DNA from: Actinokineospora xionganensis
Lineage (GTDB): Bacteria > Actinomycetota > Actinomycetes > Mycobacteriales > Pseudonocardiaceae
Length of the DNA stretch: 64,000 nt
Reading direction: 5' to 3'
NCBI RefSeq assembly: GCF_014323725.1
Contig: NZ_JABVED010000005.1
Coordinates: 124,001 to 188,000, forward strand
In this document: piece after piece, positions 48,302 to 56,171 of the stretch
Numbering within the stretch: position 1 is the stretch's first letter
How the letters are laid out: each line of letters starts with the position of its first letter
The notes under the pieces: generated by a model
Database searches by the model: none
Told to the model about the DNA's origin: nothing
What the model saw: only the letters and a program-made list of their open reading frames with translations
Position numbers and translations under genes: made by a program

Positions 48302-49926
48302 CCAGCCCGCGCTGGGAAGCCTCGGCTGACCTGGCCGTCGTCGGCACCGGAGTCGCGGGTCTGACCGCCGCGCTGCGGGCCCACTCGCTGGGTCTGCGGG
48401 TCCTGGTCGTGACCAAGGGCGCCGCCGACGAGGGCAACACGCGTTGGGCGCAGGGCGGCGTGGCCGTCGTCCTGCCCGGTGAGCACGAGGCGGGCGACTC
48501 GGTCGACAAGCACGTCGCCGACACCCTGGTCGCGGGCGCGGGCCTGTGCGACGACGACGCGGTCCGGGCGATCATCGCCGACGGGCCCGCCGCCGTCACC
48601 CGGCTGCGCGAGCTGGGCGCGGTCTTCGACCCGGGCGCGGACGGCAACCTCGCCCGGACCCGCGAAGGCGGCCACAGCGCGTTCCGTGTGGTCCACGCGG
48701 GCGGCGACGCGACCGGTGCGGAGATCGAGCGCGCGCTGCTGGCGGCGACCCGCGACGGCAGGCTGCCGATCCTGGAGCACCACGTCGCCGTGCAGGCGCT
48801 GCGCACGCCCGCCGGGTCCGTGACCGGGCTGACGGTGCTCGACGACTGCGGCGTGCCGGGCGTCATCACCGCCGCGGCCGTCCTGCTGGCCTCCGGCGGA
48901 CTCGGGCAGCTCTACCAGGCGACGTCGAACCCCGAGGTCGCCACCGGTGACGGCATCGCGCTCGCGCTGCGGGCGGGGGCGCCGGTCGCCGACATCGAGT
49001 TCGTCCAGTTCCACCCGACCGTGCTCTACACCGGCCAGGGCGCGCGTGGTCGCTGCCCGCTGGTCACCGAGGCGGTGCGCGGCGAGGGCGCGGTCCTGAT
49101 CGACGCCACCGGCGCGTCGGTCATGCGGGGTGTGCACCCGCTGGCCGACCTGGCCCCGCGCGACGTCGTCGCCGCGGCGATCACCCGGCGGATGGCCGAG
49201 GGACGCGGCGGGATCGACGACCACGTCTTCCTCGACGCCACCCGGCTCGCCGACGTGGACTTCGCGACCCGCTTCCCGACGGTGTACGCGGCTTGTCTGG
49301 CCGCGGGCATCGACCCGGCCGTCACCCCGATCCCGGTCGCGCCCGCCGCGCACTTCTCGTGCGGCGGCGTGATCGCCACGGTCGACGGCCGCACGGCGGT
49401 GCCCGGTCTGTACGCCGCGGGCGAGGTCGCCAGCACCGGCCTGCACGGCGCGAACCGACTGGCGTCCAACAGCCTGCTCGAGGGGCTGGTCGTGGGCGCG
49501 CGGGCCGCGGAGGCCATCGCGGCCGATCTCGCCGACGGCAGGCTGGGCGATCCCCGGCTCGCCGTCGTCTCCGACATCCCGGTCGCGCCCGTCGCCGACC
49601 GCGACTCCCTGCAGCGCGTGATGAGCCGCTATGCCGCGATCGGTCGCGAGGCCGAAGGGCTGGCCGTGGTCGGCTCGGTGCTTGACGTGTCCGCTGTCGT
49701 CCGTCCACTCGACACGCGCGAGGCGGTGGAGGACGCGGCACTGACCTTGGTGGCCCGCTCGCTCATCGCCGCCGCCGCGGCCCGGACGGAGTCGCGTGGC
49801 TGCCACGTGCGCACCGACTTCCCGATCCGGGACGACGCCAACTGGCGGCGCAGCCTCGTCGTCCGGCTCAACCCGTCCGGCCAGCCGGTTCTTGCCGCCC
49901 CGACCGCTCTGCGAGGTGCCGCTTGA
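48298..49926 (+). CDS. nadB: L-aspartate oxidase
   Basis: NadB oxidises L-aspartate to iminoaspartate with FAD, feeding NadA. The 542-residue flavoprotein has the dinucleotide fold [59 protein letters not shown], and the second FAD motif [20 protein letters not shown] followed by SNSLLEGLV. These separate it from succinate dehydrogenase flavoproteins. The GTG start overlaps the nadA stop, and its own TGA overlaps the TTG of nadC. Confidence 0.95.
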
Positions 49927-50762
49927 TCGACCGCGACGACCTGACCCGGGTCATTCGGACCGCGCTGGAGGAAGACCTCCGCTACGGCCCCGACGCGACG
50001 ACCGAGGCCACCGTGCCCGCCGACGCCGTGGCGACCGCGGAGATCACCCCGCGGTCGGCCGGTGTGCTGGCGGGCATCCCGGCCGCGCTGGCCGTGTTCG
50101 AGCAGGTGGTGCCGGACCTGGTCGTGGTGTCCGCGCAGGAAGATGGCAGCGCGGCCGTCCCCGGTCAGCCCGCGCTGGTGCTGCGGGGCAACACCCGCGC
50201 GCTGCTGACCGCCGAGCGGACGGCGCTGAACCTGGTCTGTCACCTGTCCGGCATCGCCACCGCGACCGCCGAGTGGGTGCGGGAGATCGCGGGCACCAAG
50301 GCCGCCGTCCGCGACTCACGCAAGACGTTGCCTGGCCTGCGGTTGCTGGAGAAGTACGCGGTCCGCTGCGGCGGCGGCGTCAACCACAGGCTCGGTCTGG
50401 GTGACGCGATCCTGATCAAGGACAACCACGTCGTCGCCGCGGGCTCGGTCAGCAAGGCCATCGCCGCGGCCCGCGCGCACGCGCCAGACCTGTTCCTCGA
50501 GGTCGAGGTCGACGGCCTCGCGCAACTGGACGAAGCGTTGTCCGAAGGCGTGCAACTGGTGCTGTTGGACAACTTCACCGCCAGCGACTGCGCGAAGGCC
50601 GTCCAGCGGGCGCAGGGCACGGGCACCCGGCTGGAGGCCTCCGGCGGCCTGACCCTGGCCGTCGCGCGGGAGTACGCCCAGACCGGCGTCGACTACCTCG
50701 CGGTCGGGGCGCTGACGCACTCGTCGCCGGTGTTGGACCTGGGTATGGATCTGCGCGGTTAA
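49923..50762 (+). CDS. nadC: Quinolinate phosphoribosyltransferase
   Basis: NadC turns quinolinate and PRPP into nicotinate mononucleotide, the entry to NAD. The 279-residue protein shows LNLVCHLSGIATATAEWV, RDSRKTLPGLRLLEKYAV, CGGGVNHRLGLGDAILIKDN with the active-site Lys and His, and LEVEVDGLAQLDEAL. The start is TTG at 49923 in a TTGA overlap with nadB. The stop TAA at 50760-50762 shares TTAA with the stop of the opposing SnoaL-like gene, so both end within four bases. Confidence 0.95.
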   Translation: MIDRDDLTRVIRTALEEDLRYGPDATTEATVPADAVATAEITPRSAGVLAGIPAALAVFEQVVPDLVVVSAQEDGSAAVPGQPALVLRGNTRALLTAERTALNLVCHLSGIATATAEWVREIAGTKAAVRDSRKTLPGLRLLEKYAVRCGGGVNHRLGLGDAILIKDNHVVAAGSVSKAIAAARAHAPDLFLEVEVDGLAQLDEALSEGVQLVLLDNFTASDCAKAVQRAQGTGTRLEASGGLTLAVAREYAQTGVDYLAVGALTHSSPVLDLGMDLRG

Positions 50763-51175
50763 CCTCGGCGGGCTGGGTCCCATCCGTGGCCCCAGCCGCC
50801 CTGGATCATCGTCTGGAACGCCCAGCCGTTCGGGGTCCGCACGAGCACGTCGGCATAGGTCAGCTCCTGCCGCTCGCCCTCGACGGTGACGGCGGCTTCG
50901 GTGACCACGACGACGAGGTTCTCGCTCAGGAAACGCGGCGTCCGCGTCGATTCCATGGCCGCTCCGCCGCCGACCACCTCGCTCATGGTCCGCACGAACT
51001 CTTCACGGGTCCACTGCGCCACCGCGGCGTGGCCGCCGGGCACGTCGGTGGCCAGGTTCAGCGGGAAGACCGCCAGATCCGCCATCTCCTCGACGGCTCC
51101 GCGTTCGGCTAGGGCGTCGTAGTCGACGAACCACTGGCGGACGCTTTCCACGGCTTCATCGGTCGGCTGATACAT
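50759..51175 (-). CDS. NTF2/SnoaL-like protein
   Basis: A 138-residue NTF2-fold protein (VRQWFVDYDALAERGAVEEM, PNGWAFQTMIQGGW). The fold is used for small polyketide cyclases, isomerases and as a binding module; no catalytic set can be named. The ATG at 51175 is preferred to a GTG two codons upstream, with GGTGGGG as the ribosome binding site. A perfect 23-bp palindrome lies 17 bases before the start, so it is very likely under direct control of a dimeric repressor. Confidence 0.75.
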   Translation of the reverse strand: MYQPTDEAVESVRQWFVDYDALAERGAVEEMADLAVFPLNLATDVPGGHAAVAQWTREEFVRTMSEVVGGGAAMESTRTPRFLSENLVVVVTEAAVTVEGERQELTYADVLVRTPNGWAFQTMIQGGWGHGWDPARRG

Positions 51176-51192
51176 CAGCACCCCACCTTCTC

Positions 51193-51215
51193 GTACGCTG
51201 TACCGTACAGCGTAC
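51193..51215. promoter_or_regulatory. Perfect 23-bp palindrome, repressor operator
   Basis: GTACGCTGTAC (51193-51203), a central C and GTACAGCGTAC (51205-51215) make an exact dyad with 11-bp arms. It lies 17 bases before the SnoaL-like start and touches the stop codon of the upstream truncated phosphatase ORF. Size and form suit a TetR-type regulator; the TetR gene at 51977-52558 is the nearest candidate. Confidence 0.82.
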
Positions 51216-51460
51216 TACAGAAGTCCGGCGACCCACTCCCGCTGTTCCGGTGTGTCCGGCACCGGCATCCCGCGGGCGGCTTCGCCGCGCAGCCCGACCT
51301 CGGCGCGCTCGGCGGCGGGAATCGCGCACACGAGGACATCAACCCCTGCCTCGGCGAGCGCGACCATCTCGTCGTCGAGCCAGTCGCCGCCGCGCGGTTT
51401 GGCCATGGTGGCGAGCGATCCGGGGCCGGGCGTGTCGATGAGATGCAGGGTCGAGCGCAC
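51215..51460 (-). CDS. Internally deleted phosphatase paralogue
   Basis: An 81-residue ORF that is an in-frame deletion derivative of the neighbouring phosphatase. Residues 6-55 (LIDTPGPGSLATMAKP, DVLVCAIPAAERAE) match residues 6-52 of that protein, and residues 60-78 (EAARGMPVPDTPEQREW) match its C-terminal VESARGQTVPETAEQRDW. The intervening about 80 residues, including the HCxxGxGRS active site, are missing, yet the frame is intact. The start is GTG at 51460. It cannot be a phosphatase; it may be a decaying duplicate or a retained binding or regulatory fragment. A perfect 16-bp palindrome lies 10 bases upstream. Confidence 0.65.
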   Translation of the reverse strand: MRSTLHLIDTPGPGSLATMAKPRGGDWLDDEMVALAEAGVDVLVCAIPAAERAEVGLRGEAARGMPVPDTPEQREWVAGLL

Positions 51461-51470
51461 TGGGTTCTCG

Positions 51471-51486
51471 CTTCTTGATCAAGAAG
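51471..51486. promoter_or_regulatory. Perfect 16-bp palindrome CTTCTTGATCAAGAAG
   Basis: CTTCTTGATCAAGAAG is a perfect palindrome with no spacer, lying between the stop of the intact phosphatase (51498) and the GTG of the truncated one (51460, minus strand). The lack of any loop makes it a poor RNA terminator and a better protein binding site. Confidence 0.65.
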
Positions 51487-51497
51487 GTGGTGTCACA

Positions 51498-51974
51498 TCA
51501 CCGCGGGGTGAGCAGAGTGGTCCAGTCCCGTTGTTCGGCCGTCTCCGGGACGGTCTGGCCGCGCGCCGACTCGACGCGGGCCCACGCGTCCTCGGTGGTC
51601 ACTCCCGTCAGGATCAGGATCGCGGCGGCGAGCAGTGAGGAGCGGCCGATTCCGCCCCAGCAGTGCACGGCGATGCTCGCCCCGGCCCGCAGTCGGTCCG
51701 CGAGATCGACCAGTTCGGGGCGGACCTCGGCATGGTCGGGCACCGAGAAATCCGGGATCGGGATGGCCACGAACGCGAGCCCCGCCGCGACCGCCAGTTC
51801 GGCCTCCCGGCCCAGCCCGGCCAACTCGCGCTCGTCCTCGGGCATCGCGCACACGAGGATCTCGATTCCCTCGTCGACCAAGGTGGCGATCTCGTCGGCC
51901 AGGCGACCGCTGGGCTTGGCCATCGTGGCGAGGAGGCCCGGACCGTCCACGGCGATCCGGTAGAGGGTCGGCAT
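51498..51974 (-). CDS. Dual-specificity/tyrosine-type protein phosphatase
   Basis: A 158-residue phosphatase of the cysteine-dependent DSP/PTP fold. The P-loop is HCWGGIGRSS (HCxxGxGRS/T, Cys about residue 105), with the general-acid loop IPIPDFSVPD about 25 residues before it. No signal peptide or membrane segment is seen, so it acts in the cytoplasm; the substrate (phosphotyrosine, phosphothreonine or a phosphorylated small molecule) is open. ATG 51974 lies two bases after the stop of the TetR gene, so the two are one unit. Confidence 0.8.
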   Translation of the reverse strand: MPTLYRIAVDGPGLLATMAKPSGRLADEIATLVDEGIEILVCAMPEDERELAGLGREAELAVAAGLAFVAIPIPDFSVPDHAEVRPELVDLADRLRAGASIAVHCWGGIGRSSLLAAAILILTGVTTEDAWARVESARGQTVPETAEQRDWTTLLTPR

Positions 51975-51976
51975 CC

Positions 51977-52558
51977 TCAGTCCTTCGAGCGTTCGATCAT
52001 CTCCGCGAGTCCCGCCAGCAGGTCCTCCGCCTTCGGGGTGCGGTCCGGCGCGAGCATCCACTGCAAGGCGAACCCGTCGCACACCGCGAGGACGAAGCTG
52101 GCCACCGCCAGGCAGCGAGGGTCGTCCGCGGCGACGTCCTCCCCGTACGAGGTGGCGACGATCTCGGCGATCCTGACCCGGGTGCGGTGCTGCAAGGCGG
52201 CGAGTTGTTCGCGCAACGCCGGGTCGCGCTCGGCCTGTGCCAGGGCTTCGACGAAGCTGAGCAGCAGGGCCCGGTGGTCGGTGAGGTGGGTCAGGACCGT
52301 GGCCCACGTCAGGTGGGCCCGGGCGATCGGCGAGGCGTTCGGGTCGGCCAGCGCCACCTGGGTGAGGCGTTCGCTCCACTCCTCGAACATCGCGCCGAGC
52401 GCCTCGTTGAGCAGCCCCGCTTTCGAGCCGAAGTGGTAGCCGATCGAAGCCAGGTTGGTGCCCGATTCGGCGACCAGGTCGCGCGTGGTGATGTGCGCGT
52501 ATCCCTTGTCCTGCAACAGCCTTCCGGCCGCCGCGAGGAGTAGTTCTCGATGTCCCAC
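51977..52558 (-). CDS. TetR-family regulator
   Basis: A 193-residue TetR-type repressor. The helix-turn-helix is ITTRDLVAESGTNLASIGYH, followed by FGSKAGLLNEAL; the ligand domain is of the TetR_C_33-like type, effector unknown. It is followed two bases later by the phosphatase gene and is divergent from a P450. The GTG at 52558 lies six bases after TAGGCT (52566-52571, minus strand), a leaderless layout. ATAC-N4-GTAT at 52588-52599, in the shared promoter region, may be its own operator. Confidence 0.87.
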   Translation of the reverse strand: MGHRELLLAAAGRLLQDKGYAHITTRDLVAESGTNLASIGYHFGSKAGLLNEALGAMFEEWSERLTQVALADPNASPIARAHLTWATVLTHLTDHRALLLSFVEALAQAERDPALREQLAALQHRTRVRIAEIVATSYGEDVAADDPRCLAVASFVLAVCDGFALQWMLAPDRTPKAEDLLAGLAEMIERSKD

Positions 52559-52635
52559 CGGCCAAGCCTAGTTGACCGGCGGATCTATACGGGTGTATGA
52601 ATCGTGGAGCGGGTCACAACGCCGGAGGGTGCGCC

Positions 52636-53934
52636 ATGAGTTCTGCCGAGGTCGCCATGCGCGAGTCGCTCCCGCCCGGGTCCCGGCTGCCACGACCCAT
52701 CCAGACGATCCTGTTTCTGCGCTCCCGCCACCGCTTCGGACCGATCTGGCGCCGCAAGCACGGCGACACGTTCACCGTCCGCCTCGCCGCCGACCGGACC
52801 GTCGTCGTGGTGAGCAGGCCCGAGGACATCCGCGAGATCTTCGCCGGCCCGTCGTCGGTGTTCCATGCGGGCGAGGGCAACGCGATCCTCGAACCGGTGA
52901 TGGGCAGCCAATCCGTGCTGATCCTCGACGAGGACGTCCACCTGCGCTCCCGCAAGCGCCTGATGCCCGCGTTCAACGGCGCCGCCCTGCGCGGCTACGC
53001 CGGGATGATGACCGAGCTGGCCGAGAAGTCCGCCGACCGCTGGCCGGTCGGTAAGCCCTTCGCCGTGCACCCGGTGATGAACGCGCTCACCCTGGAGATC
53101 ATCCTGCGGGTCGTGTTCGGCATGGCCGAGGGCGACCGGCTCGCCAAGCTGCGGCCACTGATCAACAAGGTCGTCGACATCGGCCCGATCGCGATCCTCG
53201 GCTGGACCTACCCGGCGCTGAGCCGGTACTGGCCATGGAAGCGCAACGCCCAGAACCTTGCCGACGCCGACGCACTCCTGCACGAGGAGATCGCCGAGCG
53301 TCGCACCGAGGATCTGACCGACCGCGACGACGTCCTGTCCCGCCTGCTCGCCGCCGACCCCGAGGCGCCCGCCGCCGAGTTGCGCGACCACATGATGACC
53401 CTGCTCCTCGCGGGCCACGAGACCACCGCCACCGCGCTCGCGTGGTCGCTGCACGAACTGGCCCGAAACCCGGAAATCCTTCGCGCCGCACAGGAAGCGG
53501 CCGACAACGGCGACGACGACTACCTCCAGGCCGTCACCAAGGAGGCCATGCGGCTGCGCCCGGTCATCTACAGCGTCGCCCGCAGGCTGACCGAGCCGAC
53601 TGTCGTGCGTGGACACCTGCTGCCGAAGGGCACGATCGTCACGCCCAGCATCGGTCTCGTGCAGAGCGACCCCGACAACTTCGCCGAGCCCGAGGAGTTC
53701 CACCCGGAGCGCTTCATCGGCGCCCAACCCGAGGCGGGCACTTGGATCCCGTTCGGCGGCGGTGTCCGACGCTGTCTCGGCGCCGGGTTCTCCCTGCAGG
53801 AGGCCGCGGCCGTTCTGCGCGCGGTCCTCGTCCGGTACGAGATCGAGCCGGTGGGCCCGCCGGAGGCCACGATCACCCGCAACATCACCCTGGTCCCCGC
53901 GAAGGGCGCCCGGATCGTGGCCCGCCGCCGCTGA
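52636..53934 (+). CDS. Cytochrome P450
   Basis: A 432-residue P450. It begins with a Pro-rich leader (PPGSRLPRPIQT) like that of CYP51/CYP135-138 types, carries the oxygen helix LLLAGHETTATALAW, KEAMRLRPVI for the ExxR motif, EFHPERF and the heme loop FGGGVRRCLGAGFS with the Cys at about residue 380. Features resemble mycobacterial CYP135/138-type enzymes. ATG 52636 has GGAGGG six bases upstream; a longer in-frame ATG exists at 52597. Divergent from the TetR gene, which probably controls it. A hairpin follows. Confidence 0.9.
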   Translation: MSSAEVAMRESLPPGSRLPRPIQTILFLRSRHRFGPIWRRKHGDTFTVRLAADRTVVVVSRPEDIREIFAGPSSVFHAGEGNAILEPVMGSQSVLILDEDVHLRSRKRLMPAFNGAALRGYAGMMTELAEKSADRWPVGKPFAVHPVMNALTLEIILRVVFGMAEGDRLAKLRPLINKVVDIGPIAILGWTYPALSRYWPWKRNAQNLADADALLHEEIAERRTEDLTDRDDVLSRLLAADPEAPAAELRDHMMTLLLAGHETTATALAWSLHELARNPEILRAAQEAADNGDDDYLQAVTKEAMRLRPVIYSVARRLTEPTVVRGHLLPKGTIVTPSIGLVQSDPDNFAEPEEFHPERFIGAQPEAGTWIPFGGGVRRCLGAGFSLQEAAAVLRAVLVRYEIEPVGPPEATITRNITLVPAKGARIVARRR

Positions 53935-53954
53935 TGGCGCCGGTCACAGCCGGG

Positions 53955-53981
53955 TCAGCGCAGCGTCAACGAGAGCGCTGA
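53955..53981 (+). terminator. Hairpin terminator after the P450
   Basis: TCAGCGC (53955-53961) pairs with GCGCTGA (53975-53981) around a 13-base loop, 20 bases after the P450 stop. A modest 7-bp stem with no T-run. Confidence 0.5.
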
Positions 53982-54032
53982 GCCCGTAAAGATCGCGTAG
54001 CCGAATCCACCACCGTGCCCCTGCTCGGCGTT

Positions 54033-54052
54033 GTGTTGTCCATGGATGACAC
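54033..54052. promoter_or_regulatory. 20-bp imperfect palindrome before lysA
   Basis: GTGT-TG-TCCATGGA-TG-ACAC: eight central bases and both outer four-base arms are palindromic, with only the two TG positions breaking symmetry (16 of 20 positions match). It ends 21 bases before the lysA start, overlapping where a promoter or leader must lie, and looks like a regulator site. Confidence 0.55.
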
Positions 54053-54073
54053 CACCGTTACGCGGAGGACACC

Positions 54074-55408
54074 GTGACACTTGTCGACCACATACCCACG
54101 CTGCGGGGCTCGCTGAACCGGCGACTCGAACCCGGCCTCTGGCCCCGCGGCGCCCACCTGCGTACCGACAACGAACTGGAGATCGGCGGGGTCGAGACCA
54201 CTCAGCTCGCCGCGCGCTTCGCCACCCCCGCCTACGTGCTCGACGAGGACGACATCCGGGCCCGCTGCCGGGCCTACCGCGCCGCGCTCCCGGACGTCGA
54301 GATCGCCTACGCGGGCAAGTCGCTGCTGTGCCGCGGGGTGCTGCGGATCATCGCCGAGGAAGGCCTGTCGCTGGACGTCTGCTCGGCGGGCGAACTCGCG
54401 GTAGCCCGGTCGATCGGCTTCCCGGCGGAGCGGATCCTGTTGCACGGCAACGTGAAGACCGCCGAGGACTTCAAGGCCGCGCTTGGCTACGGGGTGGGCC
54501 GGGTGGTGATCGACTCGCTCGATGAGATCCACCAACTGGGCGCGTTGACCACTGCCGCCCAGCCGGTGCTGATCCGGGTCACGCCGGGTGTCGACGGGAG
54601 CACCCACCACGCCATCGCCACCGGCGTCGACGGCCAGAAGTTCGGCTTCTCCCTGGCCGACGGCGCGGCCGAACGGGCGGTCGCGCGGGTGTTGGCCGAA
54701 CCCGGGCTGCGCCTGGTGGGGCTGCACTGCCACATCGGCTCGCAGATCACCCGGGTGGCCGCCTTCGAGGAAGCGGCCCGCCGGATGGTCGGACTGCTGG
54801 CGCTCATCCGAGACCGGCACGAGGTGGTGCTGCGGCAGCTCGACGTCGGCGGCGGCCACGGAATCCCCTACCTCCCAGGTGAAGCCGAGTTCGACCTCAC
54901 CGGATTCGCCAACCGCCTGCGCTGCGCGGTGAACTACGAATCCGGCAGGCGACGGTTTCCCGTGCCCGCGCTCACCATCGAGCCCGGCCGCTGCATCGTC
55001 GGCCCGGCGGGTGTGACGCTTTACCGGGTCGCGGTCGTCAAGCGCGGCGCGACAACGTTCGTCGCGGTGGACGGCGGCATGAGCGACAACCCCCGGCCCG
55101 CCCTGTACGGCGCTCGGTACACCGTGCGGATGGTCGGACGCGCCTCCTCGGCCCCCGCCGTCCCGGTGACGGTGGTCGGCCGCCACTGCGAGGCGGGCGA
55201 CGTCCTGGCCACCGGCGTCGACCTCCCGGCGGACATCGCCGCGGGCGACCTCCTGGCGGTGGCGGCCACGGGCGCCTACCACCACAGCCTGTCGTCCAAC
55301 TACAACGCCGTGGGCAGGCCCCCGCTGGTCGCCGTGCGCGACGGTGTGGCCCGGCTGCTGGTCCGCCGGGAGACCGAGGACGACCTGCTCGCCCGCGACG
55401 AAGGCTGA
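54074..55408 (+). CDS. lysA: Diaminopimelate decarboxylase
   Basis: LysA decarboxylates meso-diaminopimelate to L-lysine with PLP. The 444-residue alanine-racemase-fold enzyme has EIAYAGKSLLC with the PLP Lys at about residue 82, LDVCSAGELAVA, GLHCHIGSQI, LDVGGGHGIPY and EPGRCIVGPAG, followed by DGGMSDNPRPALYGARY. The CSAGE element and overall layout fit LysA; other decarboxylases of the same fold cannot be fully excluded. GTG 54074 has GGAGG five bases before it. Convergent with a LysE-type exporter one base away, which suits a lysine production and export pair. Confidence 0.88.
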   Translation: MTLVDHIPTLRGSLNRRLEPGLWPRGAHLRTDNELEIGGVETTQLAARFATPAYVLDEDDIRARCRAYRAALPDVEIAYAGKSLLCRGVLRIIAEEGLSLDVCSAGELAVARSIGFPAERILLHGNVKTAEDFKAALGYGVGRVVIDSLDEIHQLGALTTAAQPVLIRVTPGVDGSTHHAIATGVDGQKFGFSLADGAAERAVARVLAEPGLRLVGLHCHIGSQITRVAAFEEAARRMVGLLALIRDRHEVVLRQLDVGGGHGIPYLPGEAEFDLTGFANRLRCAVNYESGRRRFPVPALTIEPGRCIVGPAGVTLYRVAVVKRGATTFVAVDGGMSDNPRPALYGARYTVRMVGRASSAPAVPVTVVGRHCEAGDVLATGVDLPADIAAGDLLAVAATGAYHHSLSSNYNAVGRPPLVAVRDGVARLLVRRETEDDLLARDEG

Positions 55409-55409
55409 C

Positions 55410-56069
55410 TCAGGCGGGGAGGGGCCTGCCGCGGTCGGTGGCGACGGTGATCGCGAAGAACGCCAGCAGCGCGCCGGTCACGTAGCGCTGGACCCGCAGC
55501 CAGTCCGGCCGCCGGGCGAAGAACGTGCCCACCGCGCCCGCGGCCAGGACGAACGCGGCGTTGAACGTCAGCGCCACCGCGATCTGGGTCAGCCCCAGCA
55601 GCAGGCTCTGCATCGCGACCGAGCCCTGCGACGGGTCGATGAACTGCGGCAGGAGCGAGACGTAGAGGATGGCGATCTTCGGGTTGAGCAGGGCGGTCAG
55701 CAGCCCCATGCCGAACAGTTTGCGCGGCCGGTCGATCGAGAGCCCCTGCGGCGCGAACGGCGACGTGCCACCGGGCCGGATCGTCTGCCAGGCCAGCCAG
55801 AGCAGGTACGCCGCCCCGGCCAGCTTGAGCGCCAGGTAAAGCTGCGGCACGTACGTGAAGAGCGTGACCACCCCCGCGGTGGCGGCGACCAGGTACACGA
55901 ACAGTCCCGCCCCGACACCGGCGAGCGAGACCAGGCCCGCGCGGCGACCCTGGGTCACCGACCGCGAGACCAGGTAGATCATGTTCGGCCCGGGCGTCAA
56001 GACCATGCCCAGGGAAACGAGTGCGACACCGATGAACGCGCTTAGTTCAACCTGTTCAATGAATCCCAT
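55410..56069 (-). CDS. LysE/RhtB-family amino-acid exporter
   Basis: A 219-residue exporter of the LysE/RhtB superfamily with about six membrane segments: FIGVALVSLGMVLTPGPNMI holds the family GPN motif, then YLALKLAGAAYLLWLAWQTI and LLTALLNPKIAILYVSLLPQ with the conserved NPK. It would expel an amino acid such as lysine, threonine or homoserine. The opposing neighbour lysA hints at lysine, but this is inference. Its upstream region abuts a TnpB element, so its promoter may have been altered by that insertion. Confidence 0.88.
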   Translation of the reverse strand: MGFIEQVELSAFIGVALVSLGMVLTPGPNMIYLVSRSVTQGRRAGLVSLAGVGAGLFVYLVAATAGVVTLFTYVPQLYLALKLAGAAYLLWLAWQTIRPGGTSPFAPQGLSIDRPRKLFGMGLLTALLNPKIAILYVSLLPQFIDPSQGSVAMQSLLLGLTQIAVALTFNAAFVLAAGAVGTFFARRPDWLRVQRYVTGALLAFFAITVATDRGRPLPA

Positions 56070-56171
56070 GATTCTTCCTGTTTCATAGAGTATTGCTCCA
56101 ACGGAGTTGGAGTCTGACGTGGTCTCCGCAGGCGTTTTGCCTCTCCGGGGAACCTCCCGGCGAGGTTGTGG
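56070..56171 (-). mobile_element. Candidate right end / guide-RNA region of the TnpB element
   Basis: The 102 bases between the end of the TnpB frame and lysE contain short hairpins read on the minus strand: AGGC-AAAAC-GCCT and CTCCAAC-TCC-GTTGGAG. In TnpB elements this region (the 3' end of tnpB plus the right end) makes the omega RNA and the guide starts just outside the element. The exact boundary is not visible. Confidence 0.4.

Noticed and set aside
51471-51486. CTTCTTGATCAAGAAG as a terminator of the phosphatase gene
   Set aside because: It has no loop bases and would fold poorly as RNA; a DNA-binding site is more likely.
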